From Agarilytica sp045430345 (GTDB taxonomy: Bacteria; Pseudomonadota; Gammaproteobacteria; Pseudomonadales; Cellvibrionaceae), in the NCBI GenBank assembly GCA_045430345.1, contig JAILXT010000001.1, forward strand, positions 372,001 to 436,000: 64,000 nucleotides of DNA, in the 5' to 3' direction. Shown one piece after another: positions 17,079 through 24,339 of this stretch. The notes under the pieces were generated by a model. It did not search any database. It had not been told where the DNA came from and saw only the letters and a list, made by a program, of their open reading frames with translations. The position numbers and the translations under genes were made by a program. Numbering within the stretch: the stretch's first letter is position 1; each line of letters begins with the position of its first letter.

Positions 17079-17474
17079 ATGGATCACCCCAATACTAAGC
17101 ACTGTGTGATAGCGCTGAAATTTGATAACCACTACATATCGATTCTTTGTTACTACGGAGATGATATACGGGTAGGGGAGATATTAAGAACCTCATTTGC
17201 TACCCAGCTTGATGCAGAGGCCTTGGTTGCAAAGGGTGATATCGCTAACCTCTCAATAAGCCCCATCCAATTTTGTACGGCTATCGGCTACACATGGGCT
17301 CAAGCGAAGCCAGTCGCGCATGAGACACCTGCTGCGCTAGCAGAATATTGTTTAGCTGTTGGTGGATCTCATATCCATGTATTCGAAGGCGGTAGTTGGG
17401 ATGCGATCGCGTTAATTCGTACGGATCAAGAGATCCAGCCTCAGCAGGAAGCGACGTTACAGGTTGCGGTATAA
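17079..17474 (+). CDS. Hypothetical protein
   Basis: A 131-residue soluble protein when read from the ATG at 17079. Longer in-frame starts exist at 17037 (ATG) and 16929 (TTG), none with a good ribosome binding site. The N-terminal part (HCVIALKFDNHYISILCYYGDD) looks like a small beta-rich domain. The segment GEILRTSFATQLDAEALVAKGDIANL resembles a motif seen in many unnamed mobile-element proteins. I do not recognise the family. It is the last chromosomal gene before the tRNA terminator. Confidence 0.5.
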   Translation: MDHPNTKHCVIALKFDNHYISILCYYGDDIRVGEILRTSFATQLDAEALVAKGDIANLSISPIQFCTAIGYTWAQAKPVAHETPAALAEYCLAVGGSHIHVFEGGSWDAIALIRTDQEIQPQQEATLQVAV

Positions 17475-17630
17475 CTGCGTTGGGATACCCCTTCAGACCT
17501 CATGGATGAGGTGAGTTTCCATTCTTTTTGACGACTTGGGTAGTTTTAGTCGTTTTTCTCAGATGATTCGTTTAATTGTGATTTGTGAATAGCGTTTACA
17601 TTCAGCGTATGTGCGTGTCCGTGAGTTGCA

Positions 17631-17675
17631 TATACACAAAAGGCTCGTCCTTTTGGGACGAGCCTTTTGTGTATA
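17631..17675 (-). terminator. Strong stem-loop terminator downstream of the tRNA-Ser 3' end
   Basis: Perfect 20-bp arms (17631-17650 and 17656-17675) with a five-base loop. The T-rich arm ends fit a terminator in either direction. It abuts the CCA end of the tRNA-Ser fragment, so it is probably the original terminator of that tRNA gene. The 425-bp gene-free stretch 17475-17899 otherwise holds the tRNA remnant and two direct repeats. Confidence 0.85.
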
Positions 17676-17731
17676 TGGCGGTGGGGTAGGGATTCGAACC
17701 CTAGGACCTGTTACAGTCAACGGTTTTCAAG
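17676..17731 (-). tRNA. Partial tRNA-Ser(TGA): 3' part only, prophage attachment-site remnant
   Basis: On the minus strand the sequence runs from the anticodon loop CTTGAAA through the long class II variable arm, the T-arm GGTTCGAATCC, and the acceptor strand CCCCACCGCCA. The CTTGAAAACCG start matches serine tRNA with anticodon TGA. No GGTGGGG 5' acceptor strand or D-arm is found in the adjoining sequence. The fragment is therefore what remains after integration into the 3' half of the gene. The complete tRNA, rebuilt by element DNA, should lie at the other element end beyond 64000. Confidence 0.85.
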
Positions 17732-17773
17732 AGATCCAGTAATGTTATAAAAATCAATGACTTAGGGTGCTTT

Positions 17774-17840
17774 GTTTTCTACAGACTGCCATGATTAAGT
17801 TGTTGATTTTAAAGGAATTGAAGAATTAGTTTTCTACAGC
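17774..17840. repeat. Direct repeats near att, possible integrase arm sites
   Basis: GTTTTCTACAG occurs at 17774-17784 and again at 17830-17840, 56 bp apart and 43 bp inside the tRNA remnant. Lambda-type integrases bind short arm-site repeats flanking the crossover core. The role is inferred from position alone. Confidence 0.4.
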
Positions 17841-17899
17841 TTTAGGCGCCATTTCTTAGGTTGAGCGGCCACTGCAATATGGGCGTGCAGTATCAGCAT

Positions 17900-18502
17900 C
17901 TAACATAAAACAGATAAAGCATGGTGTTTGCCCCCCAGCAGTATAGCCAAGACAGCGAGCATATGCGGAAGGACATAGGACCCTACCTCCTCATGATGAA
18001 TGGCAGAAAACAACCAAAACCCAATTCGATATAGAAGGTGCTTATTTCTTAAAGACACCGCACTCTTATCTTTTGCTTGTGTAAAACCCGTCAAGTTTCC
18101 ATGCTCGTTAAGAGCTCCACCTCGGTAGGCCCTCCATGATAAAACCAGCCGAGTTCCTTTGTGATTGATGTCTGGGTCCATGAATCCGTCTTTTTTCATG
18201 AATCCTGCGTTTGCGAAGTTACCGATGACTTTCTTTGTGTACCAGTGATTTTTCAATTCGGATACTGAGTTTCTGAGTGCTGCTGAATACTCTTCTCTAG
18301 TGGCTTGGTAAAACCGAAGCCAGAAATACCCAAACATTAGCCATACAAATATTATTGCATTTGTTGTATTTTCTAGGGAAATATTCAAAAGAGGGGTGCT
18401 TAGTCCGTTGCCGTTAATTGATCCTTCAGCGAAAAAGAACAAGATAATTAGCAAAGATAAGACCGTTAGGTTTCTTCTGGCCGGAAGAGAGTCGTGTGGC
18501 AT
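17900..18502 (-). CDS. Hypothetical membrane protein
   Basis: A 200-residue protein with at least two hydrophobic segments near the N terminus (about residues 12-28 and 47-63) and one or two near the C terminus (about 160-192). It has a charged middle domain. I do not recognise the family. It is encoded on the opposite strand to the cassette genes and lies nearest the att site, where prophages often carry accessory genes. Confidence 0.65.
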   Translation of the reverse strand: MPHDSLPARRNLTVLSLLIILFFFAEGSINGNGLSTPLLNISLENTTNAIIFVWLMFGYFWLRFYQATREEYSAALRNSVSELKNHWYTKKVIGNFANAGFMKKDGFMDPDINHKGTRLVLSWRAYRGGALNEHGNLTGFTQAKDKSAVSLRNKHLLYRIGFWLFSAIHHEEVGSYVLPHMLAVLAILLGGKHHALSVLC

Positions 18503-18897
18503 TCGAACTGGTTCCTAATCTGCAAATTGAGAAACCATTTTATCCCTCTAATTCACGTCAAAGGGGGATGACAAGGACAATTTTGGCCAATTCAGAGGTT
18601 TTGGTGGGGTTAGGTGTAGTAACTCATGCTCGATTTAACGATTTCAAATGCAGGTCTCGATTTAATCTGACAATTCACCTCCGTTTTAACGCGTGCATAC
18701 ATGGCATTGAAATCATCCATTCGGCTCCTTATGGAGCATTCTGTTTGATCGCTTAGTGTTAAGATTATGCCTACTTTTCGCCCTTTATAGACATTAACGA
18801 ATATATAAACTTATGCGGAATCCACATATGCAAGTAAAATACGGATTCCGTCTAAGTACACTGTTACGCGTTTTAATTGTAAAAGGACTAGCTTTTC
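18503..18897. other. Gene-free stretch before the cassette run
   Basis: I see no convincing gene in these 395 bp. An 8-bp inverted repeat CGGAATCC/GGATTCCG (18816-18823, 18843-18850) lies about 50 bp before the first cassette gene. A TTCGGCTCC...GGAGC stem near 18719 followed by GTTAAGA near 18758 could be a decayed attC site, but the match is too weak to call. Confidence 0.4.
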
Positions 18898-19188
18898 ATG
18901 TTTCTTCATCTACTCAAGAAGCCAACCGTAAACGAAGCTAGATGCGATCGGTGTGGGCTGAGATATGTCGATACCGAATTCGATAACGAGTATTACGGAG
19001 AATATGATCAGAATCACGATGCTGCAATGCCTTGCCCTCATTGCGCAGAGTTAAATCAATCAGAGGTCAAAAATCTAAAAAATCGTTACAATTTGTCAAT
19101 ATCTAACGATTCAAGGGTAATTGGTTTTGTATTTTTAGTGTTGGTTGTTTGCATCATCGTTGGGGTGGCTATTGTTAGTCATGCATAA
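18898..19188 (+). CDS. Zinc-ribbon protein with C-terminal membrane anchor (cassette gene)
   Basis: A 96-residue protein. CDRC (near residue 16) and CPHC (near residue 46) form a likely zinc ribbon, and residues 75-95 are a strongly hydrophobic tail segment. The stop codon overlaps the left half-site of the following attC. Function unknown. Confidence 0.65.
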   Translation: MFLHLLKKPTVNEARCDRCGLRYVDTEFDNEYYGEYDQNHDAAMPCPHCAELNQSEVKNLKNRYNLSISNDSRVIGFVFLVLVVCIIVGVAIVSHA

Positions 19189-19263
19189 CAAGCGCCTGTA
19201 CCAAAGCCGCCTTTGGCGTCAGTACTCGCAACAAGTTGCTCGCCGGTAAGGCGGGCGTTATGT
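19184..19263 (+). repeat. attC site 1 (integron cassette recombination site)
   Basis: The left end CATAACAAGCGCCT pairs imperfectly with the right end AGGCGGGCGTTATG; the internal region is self-complementary. The right end closely resembles the end of Vibrio cholerae repeats. The stop codon of the preceding gene lies inside the left half-site. Confidence 0.8.
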
Positions 19264-19275
19264 GCAGGAAGACTT

Positions 19276-19677
19276 ATGAGACCTTGTTTCTTACTTATTC
19301 TATTAGCGGCATCGAATGTGGCAGTTGCGTTTAGTGATTTTAAATGTGTTGTTAAAGACTCGATATATCTAGAAAACGATGGATCACTAAACCATAAGAC
19401 AAATTTAGCTACCGCTTATATTGGTAAAGAATTTACAGTTAACCGAAGCTCTGGTCTTATTTCTGGTGGCGGACTAACAAATAGCATGTCAGGGATCATG
19501 CCAAGCGTATATGACTATCGGCCTAAAGATAATGGTTACAAAGCAGTAACACATTATAAGCCAAACAATACAATTGATTACCTGCAAATTAATCAATTTA
19601 CAGAGGGCAACGAGAAGCCTTTCTTTTTTAAGGGAGCATTTGGCACTATGGTATCTGGCATATGTCGAGCGTACTAG
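19276..19677 (+). CDS. Secreted hypothetical protein (cassette gene)
   Basis: A 133-residue protein from the ATG at 19276, which has AGGAAG five bases upstream and follows attC 1 by 12 bp. Longer frames would run back through attC. Residues 1-19 form a signal peptide ending VAVAFS. The mature part is small, with two cysteines that could pair. No family recognised. Confidence 0.65.
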   Translation: MRPCFLLILLAASNVAVAFSDFKCVVKDSIYLENDGSLNHKTNLATAYIGKEFTVNRSSGLISGGGLTNSMSGIMPSVYDYRPKDNGYKAVTHYKPNNTIDYLQINQFTEGNEKPFFFKGAFGTMVSGICRAY

Positions 19678-19682
19678 TGGCA

Positions 19683-19793
19683 CATAACAATCAGCTCAAT
19701 CTGACCTTCACTGCATTGCTCTTTTTGTACTTTAACCCTACGCTATCACAAAACAACCAACTCCGTTTCGGCAGCTTAGCTGGGCGTTATAAA
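19683..19793 (+). repeat. attC site 2
   Basis: The left end CATAACAATCAGCT is nearly the complement of the right end AGCTGGGCGTTATA. The site spans 111 bp directly after the secreted-protein gene and 12 bp before the next start codon, as expected of a cassette junction. Confidence 0.78.
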
Positions 19794-19804
19794 TACCCCC
19801 CCCC

Positions 19805-20578
19805 ATGAAATATAGTATCGAAAAAATACAGGAATTTAATGACTTTAGGGCAAATCTTAAAAGCAAGCATCAAGCGCTGCTTTCAAAGATCTCAGCCTTG
19901 AATTCCAATCTAAGTAACGAGAATGCAAGAGAATTTCTAATGCAAGGCGCAGGTAGAAGGCTAAAAACAATTACACGCTGCTTAGAAAATATATTTGAAG
20001 TATTCCCTGTAGATAGAGAGGAGAAGCTTTCGGGCGATGAGCTGTCAGATATAGCTATTTATATACATTCGTATTTCATTAATATAGCCGGGTTATTTGA
20101 TAATCTGGGCTGGGTTTTTATATATGAAAACGACCTATATGGGAAGCCTAGAGACAATAAAATAAATAGACATGGAGTAGGTCTGTTTAACGGGAAGACG
20201 CAAGCTCGATTGAAGCCAGAGCTAGCTGCCTATTTAACAGAAGAAAGTATATCCTCATGGTATGAGAATTATTCAAAAGGATATAGGGATGCTCTCGCAC
20301 ATAGAGTCCCCATTTATGTTCCACCAGCCGTATTGAATGAAGAAGAGGCTGAGTCTTATCGAGCTATAGAGCAAGATATCGGCCAATTAGATTTATCTAA
20401 GCCTGAAGATATCGATAAGTGGGGAGAAATGATAGGGGCTCAAAATGCGCTAGGTAGTATTAGTATGTTCTTTGCTCATTCTTCTGGTGAAAATGATCCA
20501 GCGCTTTTGCATGCACAATTAGTTTGCGACTACTTAACTGTCGAAGAAGTTATGGATATGTTTTGCACTCATTTTTAG
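19805..20578 (+). CDS. Hypothetical protein, possibly HEPN-like (cassette gene)
   Basis: A 257-residue, largely helical soluble protein. The segment YRDALAHRVPIYVP (around residues 160-173) resembles the R-x4-H region of HEPN-like toxin or sensor proteins, but this is weak. No other domain recognised. The gene sits alone between attC sites 2 and 3. Its position in a cassette suggests an accessory, perhaps defensive, role; that is inference. Confidence 0.6.
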   Translation: MKYSIEKIQEFNDFRANLKSKHQALLSKISALNSNLSNENAREFLMQGAGRRLKTITRCLENIFEVFPVDREEKLSGDELSDIAIYIHSYFINIAGLFDNLGWVFIYENDLYGKPRDNKINRHGVGLFNGKTQARLKPELAAYLTEESISSWYENYSKGYRDALAHRVPIYVPPAVLNEEEAESYRAIEQDIGQLDLSKPEDIDKWGEMIGAQNALGSISMFFAHSSGENDPALLHAQLVCDYLTVEEVMDMFCTHF

Positions 20579-20589
20579 TCGAAAATATT

Positions 20590-20703
20590 TATAAAATTAC
20601 TGCCAGCGGACATTCTGGCCGGTGCTCCATTTTGTGTATGGCTTCGCCATTCTATGCAAAACTCCACACCAACCAAAATGCAGCTGCACTTTGCGTTAGG
20701 CAG
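20590..20703 (+). repeat. attC site 3 (left half-site degenerate)
   Basis: The right end TTTGCGTTAGGC is a canonical half-site. The interior shares GGACATT, CTTCGCCA and AAAACTCCAC with attC 4, and a GGCTTCGCC stem lies at its centre. The left half-site lacks the expected AAC, so the boundary is uncertain. Confidence 0.55.
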
Positions 20704-20719
20704 CCACTCGGAGAGTAAA

Positions 20720-21208
20720 GTGAAAAAAGAAGCTAGAAGTTTTGCAATTAAGGCCCATGGTGATCAACGATATGGTGAGTATCCTTATTCTGTTCACTTG
20801 GATGAGGTTGCAAATATAGCCAGCGAATATGGTGATCAAGCTGAGGTGGTGGCATATTTACATGATGTAGTAGAGGATACCGAAGTAACGGTTAATGAAA
20901 TTGAAAGTATTTTCGGTTCTTTAGTTGCTAGGTGTGTTGCAATACTAAGCGATGAGCCTGGAGAAACTAGAAAAACAAGAAAAGCCGCTACATATAAGAA
21001 AATGGGGCTAGTCCAAGGTGAAGAAAACCTGGCGCTATTAGTAAAGGCCGCTGATCGTTTAGCTAATATGCGAGCGTGTATACGAATTCAGGATGAAGGG
21101 TTTCTTGATATGTATAAATCAGAGCACAACGTTTTTCGAGAGGCTGCTTATCGCCCGAATCTGTGTGAGAATATCTGGCAAGAAATTGAGAAAATACAAA
21201 ATGCCTAA
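20720..21208 (+). CDS. HD-domain phosphohydrolase, RelA/SpoT hydrolase (MESH1)-like (cassette gene)
   Basis: About 162 residues from the GTG at 20720, the first plausible start after attC 3; the frame is also open farther upstream through the attC site. The sequence FAIKAHGDQRYGEYPYSVHLDEVA with YLHDVVEDTEVT gives the H...HD layout of the RelA/SpoT hydrolase domain, and AADRLANM supplies the final conserved Asp. Such small enzymes hydrolyse (p)ppGpp or related nucleotides with a metal ion. The exact substrate is unknown. Its stop codon overlaps attC 4. Confidence 0.75.
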   Translation: MKKEARSFAIKAHGDQRYGEYPYSVHLDEVANIASEYGDQAEVVAYLHDVVEDTEVTVNEIESIFGSLVARCVAILSDEPGETRKTRKAATYKKMGLVQGEENLALLVKAADRLANMRACIRIQDEGFLDMYKSEHNVFREAAYRPNLCENIWQEIEKIQNA

Positions 21209-21313
21209 CAAGCTGTCAATCGGACATTTTTTGCTTCGCTTCGCTTTGCGGTGACTTCGCCACTTTACCGAAAAACTCCACTACAAAAAACGCCCATTGC
21301 AGCGACGTTATGC
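21203..21313 (+). repeat. attC site 4
   Basis: The left end GCCTAACAAGCTG and right end CAGCGACGTTATGC are imperfect complements around an internal palindrome (GGTGACTTCGCC). The preceding stop codon lies in the left half-site and the next gene starts 18 bp downstream. Confidence 0.78.
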
Positions 21314-21331
21314 GATCCCAGGATTTACACA

Positions 21332-21802
21332 ATGAAATATATTATTAGCCTGATTGTACTGCTCCTAGTATCTTCCTGCTCATCACTTACAAATTACAAG
21401 CCAACTAACGTCTCGAGCACAGGCGAGGCGAAGATGCTTATCGAAAAACTTACCTTTGGCCAGCATGCGAAATGGCGCCCTGACTACGTGGACATAAAAG
21501 AACAATATATGGGGTGGGGCTTCGGCCATGTGAGCCACACTAAAGCAGGAGTAGCTTTTGCAGGCAATTCTGCAATCGGGAACGCATCTACCACGACTCG
21601 AACAACTCAAGAGCGACTGTATTATTCGGACATCAAAGAGGTTCAGGTTATTTCGTGGAAACGAAAACTAAAACAGTGGTATCTCGCGTCTGTAATCACC
21701 ACTAGAGGGAAGAGAGTTCACCTCCTTCGAACACGCTATGAAGAAGATGCTCAAAAATACGCAGATGCCCTCAATACACTTATGATTCAACATACACATT
21801 AA
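21332..21802 (+). CDS. Small lipoprotein (cassette gene)
   Basis: 156 residues from the ATG at 21332, after attC 4. Residues 1-17 are a lipoprotein signal (LLLVSSC, Cys17). The mature part (about 140 residues) looks soluble and basic at the end, with a PH-like pattern (RLYYSDIKEVQVISWKRKLKQWYLASV). No named family recognised; the lipid anchor implies the periplasm or outer membrane. Confidence 0.7.
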   Translation: MKYIISLIVLLLVSSCSSLTNYKPTNVSSTGEAKMLIEKLTFGQHAKWRPDYVDIKEQYMGWGFGHVSHTKAGVAFAGNSAIGNASTTTRTTQERLYYSDIKEVQVISWKRKLKQWYLASVITTRGKRVHLLRTRYEEDAQKYADALNTLMIQHTH

Positions 21803-21808
21803 GCCTCA

Positions 21809-21827
21809 GCACATAACGGCGTTAATG
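21809..21827 (+). repeat. Possible truncated attC after the last cassette gene
   Basis: GCACATAACGGCGTTAATG joins what look like a left (ATAAC) and a right (GCGTTA) half-site with the interior missing. It may be an attC deletion remnant where the cassettes meet the phage integrase gene. Confidence 0.35.
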
Positions 21828-21905
21828 TCTGTAAAGTGGAAAGAGCTGCCTATTAGATCGTGGTTTACCGAGAAAAATGTCTAATCAATCCTGAGCAAAT
21901 ACAGT

Positions 21906-22967
21906 TTAGGCGCTATCACTAGACTTATTTGGTCTTGGCAAGGGGGTGATTTTCTCGCCTTTCCTCTTATGAACATAGTGCTTTCTTGCACCTTCTGAAT
22001 TGAGTAGCTGAGAAGTAGCGTCAAGTCCATAAAGCTCTTCTGCATCAGTACCGTGACCGCTTCGAATATCGTTGGGGGTGAATGGTTCGGCTAGGTCGCC
22101 AGCAGCTATTGCTTTGGTCACGTAAGTCTTAAATCTTCTGCCAAAGGTGTCAACTTGGACAGGGTTACCCTTTGTATTGCAGAACAAGTATGCACACCGA
22201 TTGTTGTTGTAGGCAATTAGCTCTCGGCACAAATCTATCAGGTCGTTGCTCCACTCGATATAGCCTTTCTTGTTTGTTTTAGATCTTTGAATTGGTATTC
22301 CTGGCCCATCAAAGGAGGGGATTGGTAGCGAAAAAGCTGTGGATTGATCCATGCCGGTCATGTATTTGAAATCAATAAAGAGCTTGGCGCTTACGTCTGA
22401 GTGTTTCTTTACTGCAATCAGTTCCCATACTTCAGGAGCACGGGTGCGAATTTCAACTTTCACATAGTCCTTAACCCTAACCCCCAATAAAGGGTTTCGA
22501 TCGATAATACCCCAGTCCACAGCCATGTTTAGCATGTGTCTCAACAGGGCGTATTCTTTGATCGCACGGGAAGGGGCGGGGTTGTAGCCCATTATTCCTT
22601 TATTGCCTCGTGTCGTGAGGTATTCGATTCCGAATTGGCGAGTGATTTCACTTGGATGGCAACCTCTAAACATAGGCTCCATTAGTTTCCACATTGCTTC
22701 ATCATCTTTTTGGGTGCGCACGCTCTTCCTTGGTAAAATATTTGTTTTGTACTGTTTCCATAGCCGGTCCATGCCACCTTTGGCACCAATCTTGGAACCG
22801 ACTAGAGGCCAGAAATTCTTATAAGCATCATCGTCCGTTTTGCCGAGCGGAGTCCAAAGCCGTTCTAAAATTTTTCTTTCCTTTTCATTTTTTGCTTTGT
22901 ATCTCCATTGTCCACTTTGCATGTATACGCCAGGGATCTTTACACTTCGCTTGCTTGGTCTAGGCAT
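21906..22967 (-). CDS. int: Phage tyrosine recombinase (integrase) with unusual active site
   Basis: 353 residues from the ATG at 22967 (MPRPSKRSVK), preceded by GGAG; an upstream TTG at 22982 is less likely. It has the length and fold order of phage integrases: N-terminal arm-binding region, SAM-like core-binding domain, then a catalytic domain from about residue 175. Lys230 (QRSKTNKK), Arg302 (NDIRS) and the nucleophile Tyr331 (KHYVHK) are in place. However, the box I position reads TGMDQS (Asp207 instead of Arg), and the two canonical histidines are replaced around Asn299 and Asn323. The start overlaps the DUF4224 gene, a common pairing. It should recombine at tRNA-Ser if active. Confidence 0.87.
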   Translation of the reverse strand: MPRPSKRSVKIPGVYMQSGQWRYKAKNEKERKILERLWTPLGKTDDDAYKNFWPLVGSKIGAKGGMDRLWKQYKTNILPRKSVRTQKDDEAMWKLMEPMFRGCHPSEITRQFGIEYLTTRGNKGIMGYNPAPSRAIKEYALLRHMLNMAVDWGIIDRNPLLGVRVKDYVKVEIRTRAPEVWELIAVKKHSDVSAKLFIDFKYMTGMDQSTAFSLPIPSFDGPGIPIQRSKTNKKGYIEWSNDLIDLCRELIAYNNNRCAYLFCNTKGNPVQVDTFGRRFKTYVTKAIAAGDLAEPFTPNDIRSGHGTDAEELYGLDATSQLLNSEGARKHYVHKRKGEKITPLPRPNKSSDSA

Positions 22968-23187
22968 TTCCAAAGCTCCCAATTTGAGGGCCAGAGCTAA
23001 CAGATTGTTTTCCTTCTTGCTTATAAAAAGGGGCGTGCTCCAACCAGTGGGTTGCTACAACGACACCCTTGTTATTCAGCTTATGTGGAATGCCGTTGTT
23101 TTCGAGCCACCGAGCTTGAGCACTGGGCTGAGTGAGCCCGCCGGTCAAATGTTCGATTTCTTGATCAGTTAAAAATACTTGAGGCAT
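22960..23187 (-). CDS. DUF4224 family protein
   Basis: A 75-residue protein. FLTDQEIEHLTGGLTQPSAQARWLENNGI is the typical DUF4224 pattern, a small domain found directly upstream of phage integrases. Its stop overlaps the integrase start. It probably helps control integration or excision, perhaps as a directionality factor; that role is inferred from linkage. It has a good ribosome binding site (GGAGGAATG). Confidence 0.85.
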   Translation of the reverse strand: MPQVFLTDQEIEHLTGGLTQPSAQARWLENNGIPHKLNNKGVVVATHWLEHAPFYKQEGKQSVSSGPQIGSFGNA

Positions 23188-23460
23188 TCATTCCTCCAAA
23201 TAGGTTTTTGTGCATGGTTGGTGCTTTGTGCAATGGCTAGGGTTGCATCCGATCTCGCTAAGAGCATCAAACAAGGAGGGGAACGCGGCTGTGTCCCAGC
23301 AGTCTGGGTAGTGTATAGATTCCGCCACCTTTCTAAGTTTGTCTTTAAGTAAGTCGTTTTCTTCGGCAAGGAGAAAAACAGGGTGCCCTTCATCAAACGC
23401 ATGACTTTCTGGCGAAGCGTCAAACTCTTTGCAAATATCGCTGAATTCTTCTGGAGTCAT
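23188..23460 (-). CDS. Hypothetical early protein
   Basis: 90 acidic residues (MTPEEFSDICKEFDASPESH...) with two late cysteines. It abuts the DUF4224 gene. Upstream lies a TATACAAACAGAGAGAT variant of the start-associated motif. No family recognised. Confidence 0.65.
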   Translation of the reverse strand: MTPEEFSDICKEFDASPESHAFDEGHPVFLLAEENDLLKDKLRKVAESIHYPDCWDTAAFPSLFDALSEIGCNPSHCTKHQPCTKTYLEE

Positions 23461-23493
23461 ACCTATCTCTCTGTTTGTATAGGGGTTAATAAT

Positions 23494-23619
23494 TTAAAAG
23501 TCTTCTTCGTCTGGGTCGTTTTCTTCGCTACATTCAACGTGCGCAGTCCCAAACACCGTAGCCACGGTTGAGTCATCTGGATATAGGTCGTCATCGCAAT
23601 AGGTACATTTATCAATCAT
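23494..23619 (-). CDS. Small zinc-finger-like early protein
   Basis: 41 residues, MIDKCTYCDDDLYP... with a CxxC pair and a third Cys near the acidic C terminus (EENDPDEEDF). It is preceded by CTGTACGAATTGAGAGAT, a clear copy of the start-associated motif, which supports the start. Confidence 0.6.
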   Translation of the reverse strand: MIDKCTYCDDDLYPDDSTVATVFGTAHVECSEENDPDEEDF

Positions 23620-23652
23620 GGTTATCTCTCAATTCGTACAGGGGTTATTGAT

Positions 23653-23832
23653 TTAATCGTTACCTTCGTGTGAGCCGTCCGCCCACATCTGATAAGTTCT
23701 TCCTGGAGTCGCTTCATCTTCCAGAAACTCATTCGCTTCTTTATACGTGTTGAACAAGAGGCGTTCACCATAGTCGTCATGCATAAACTCAACTGTGTTA
23801 GCGGATTCGGTGCCTTCAAGTATTGCAATCAT
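23653..23832 (-). CDS. Small hypothetical early protein
   Basis: 59 acidic residues, MIAILEGTESANTVEFMHDD.... It has the GTGTACTAACTGAGAGAT motif just upstream of its ATG and keeps the same spacing as its neighbours. A longer frame in another phase over this region looks like a shadow. Confidence 0.65.
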   Translation of the reverse strand: MIAILEGTESANTVEFMHDDYGERLLFNTYKEANEFLEDEATPGRTYQMWADGSHEGND

Positions 23833-23868
23833 GGTTTATCTCTCAGTTAGTACACAAAGTTTAGTGAT

Positions 23869-24045
23869 TTATCCGAAATCTATGGAGCATTGAACTTGCT
23901 CTATATCTTCTACATCCTTACCGCCTGCAACAACATCAAAATAGAGGTTATCTACTTGCCCGTTGCCTAATACGTGCTGAGTTTTCTCAGACGCTGCTTT
24001 TAATAAAGCGTCCCGCACTTCATCATCTGTTAAAGTAATAATCAT
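23869..24045 (-). CDS. Small hypothetical early protein
   Basis: 58 residues, MIITLTDDEVRDALLKAASEK..., acidic, probably helical at the N terminus. Preceded by CTGTACGAACTGAGATAT, whose frame is continuous with the gene. No family recognised. Confidence 0.65.
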   Translation of the reverse strand: MIITLTDDEVRDALLKAASEKTQHVLGNGQVDNLYFDVVAGGKDVEDIEQVQCSIDFG

Positions 24046-24080
24046 TTTCGTATATCTCAGTTCGTACAGTTGCGGATGAA

Positions 24081-24305
24081 TTAAAAAGCCTGAATCTCTA
24101 CAACCTTTGTTGCGTCAGGGTGTTCTGATAAATCGTCCTCATGAATTGCATCTGTCATATACTCGTCTGAATCGATGTGGCTGACACCGCACCATGTAAC
24201 AGACATTAAACTCTGACCATGATCGGTTTGAAGTCTAACAGGCATATCTTCTCCGTGTTCCTTCGCCAGTACTTGCAATTCATTGATTAAGCTTTTGAGT
24301 TTCAT
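24081..24305 (-). CDS. Hypothetical early protein
   Basis: 74 acidic residues (MKLKSLINELQVLAKEHGEDMPVRL...) of a type common in phage early regions, with no named function. The ATG overlaps a TAA that closes a short frame inside the preceding CTGTACGAAATGAGAGAT motif (TAATG). Confidence 0.7.
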   Translation of the reverse strand: MKLKSLINELQVLAKEHGEDMPVRLQTDHGQSLMSVTWCGVSHIDSDEYMTDAIHEDDLSEHPDATKVVEIQAF

Positions 24306-24339
24306 TATTTATCTCTCATTTCGTACAGAGTACGGTGAA

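Larger units (their letters stand above)
18898..21827 (+). mobile_element. Integron-type gene cassette run (four cassettes) inside the prophage left arm
   Basis: Four plus-strand genes are each followed by a GC-rich imperfect-palindrome region. Three of these have outer ends fitting attC half-sites (ATAACAA or CCTAACAA at the left, GCGTTAT or ACGTTATGC at the right). Stop codons overlap the left half-site, as in true cassettes. No integron integrase gene or attI is visible; the only recombinase nearby is the phage-type integrase. The cassettes encode a zinc-ribbon membrane protein, a secreted protein, a 257-residue unknown, an HD-domain hydrolase and a lipoprotein. Confidence 0.75.

Noticed and set aside
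18496..18756. Possible 86-residue plus-strand protein before the cassette run
   Set aside because: No ribosome binding site, starts inside the opposite gene's 5' end, and the composition is not protein-like.
21906..22967. Integron integrase (IntI)
   Set aside because: The protein has no IntI-specific patch and is paired with DUF4224 and a tRNA att site, so it is a phage-type integrase.
23169..23423. 84-residue frame overlapping 23188-23460
   Set aside because: Shadow of the adjacent gene; the 90-residue frame abuts its neighbour and has a motif-type leader.
23622..23828. 68-residue minus-strand frame in the small-gene cluster
   Set aside because: It is a shadow of the 59-residue gene at 23653-23832, which has the start-associated motif and a better composition.
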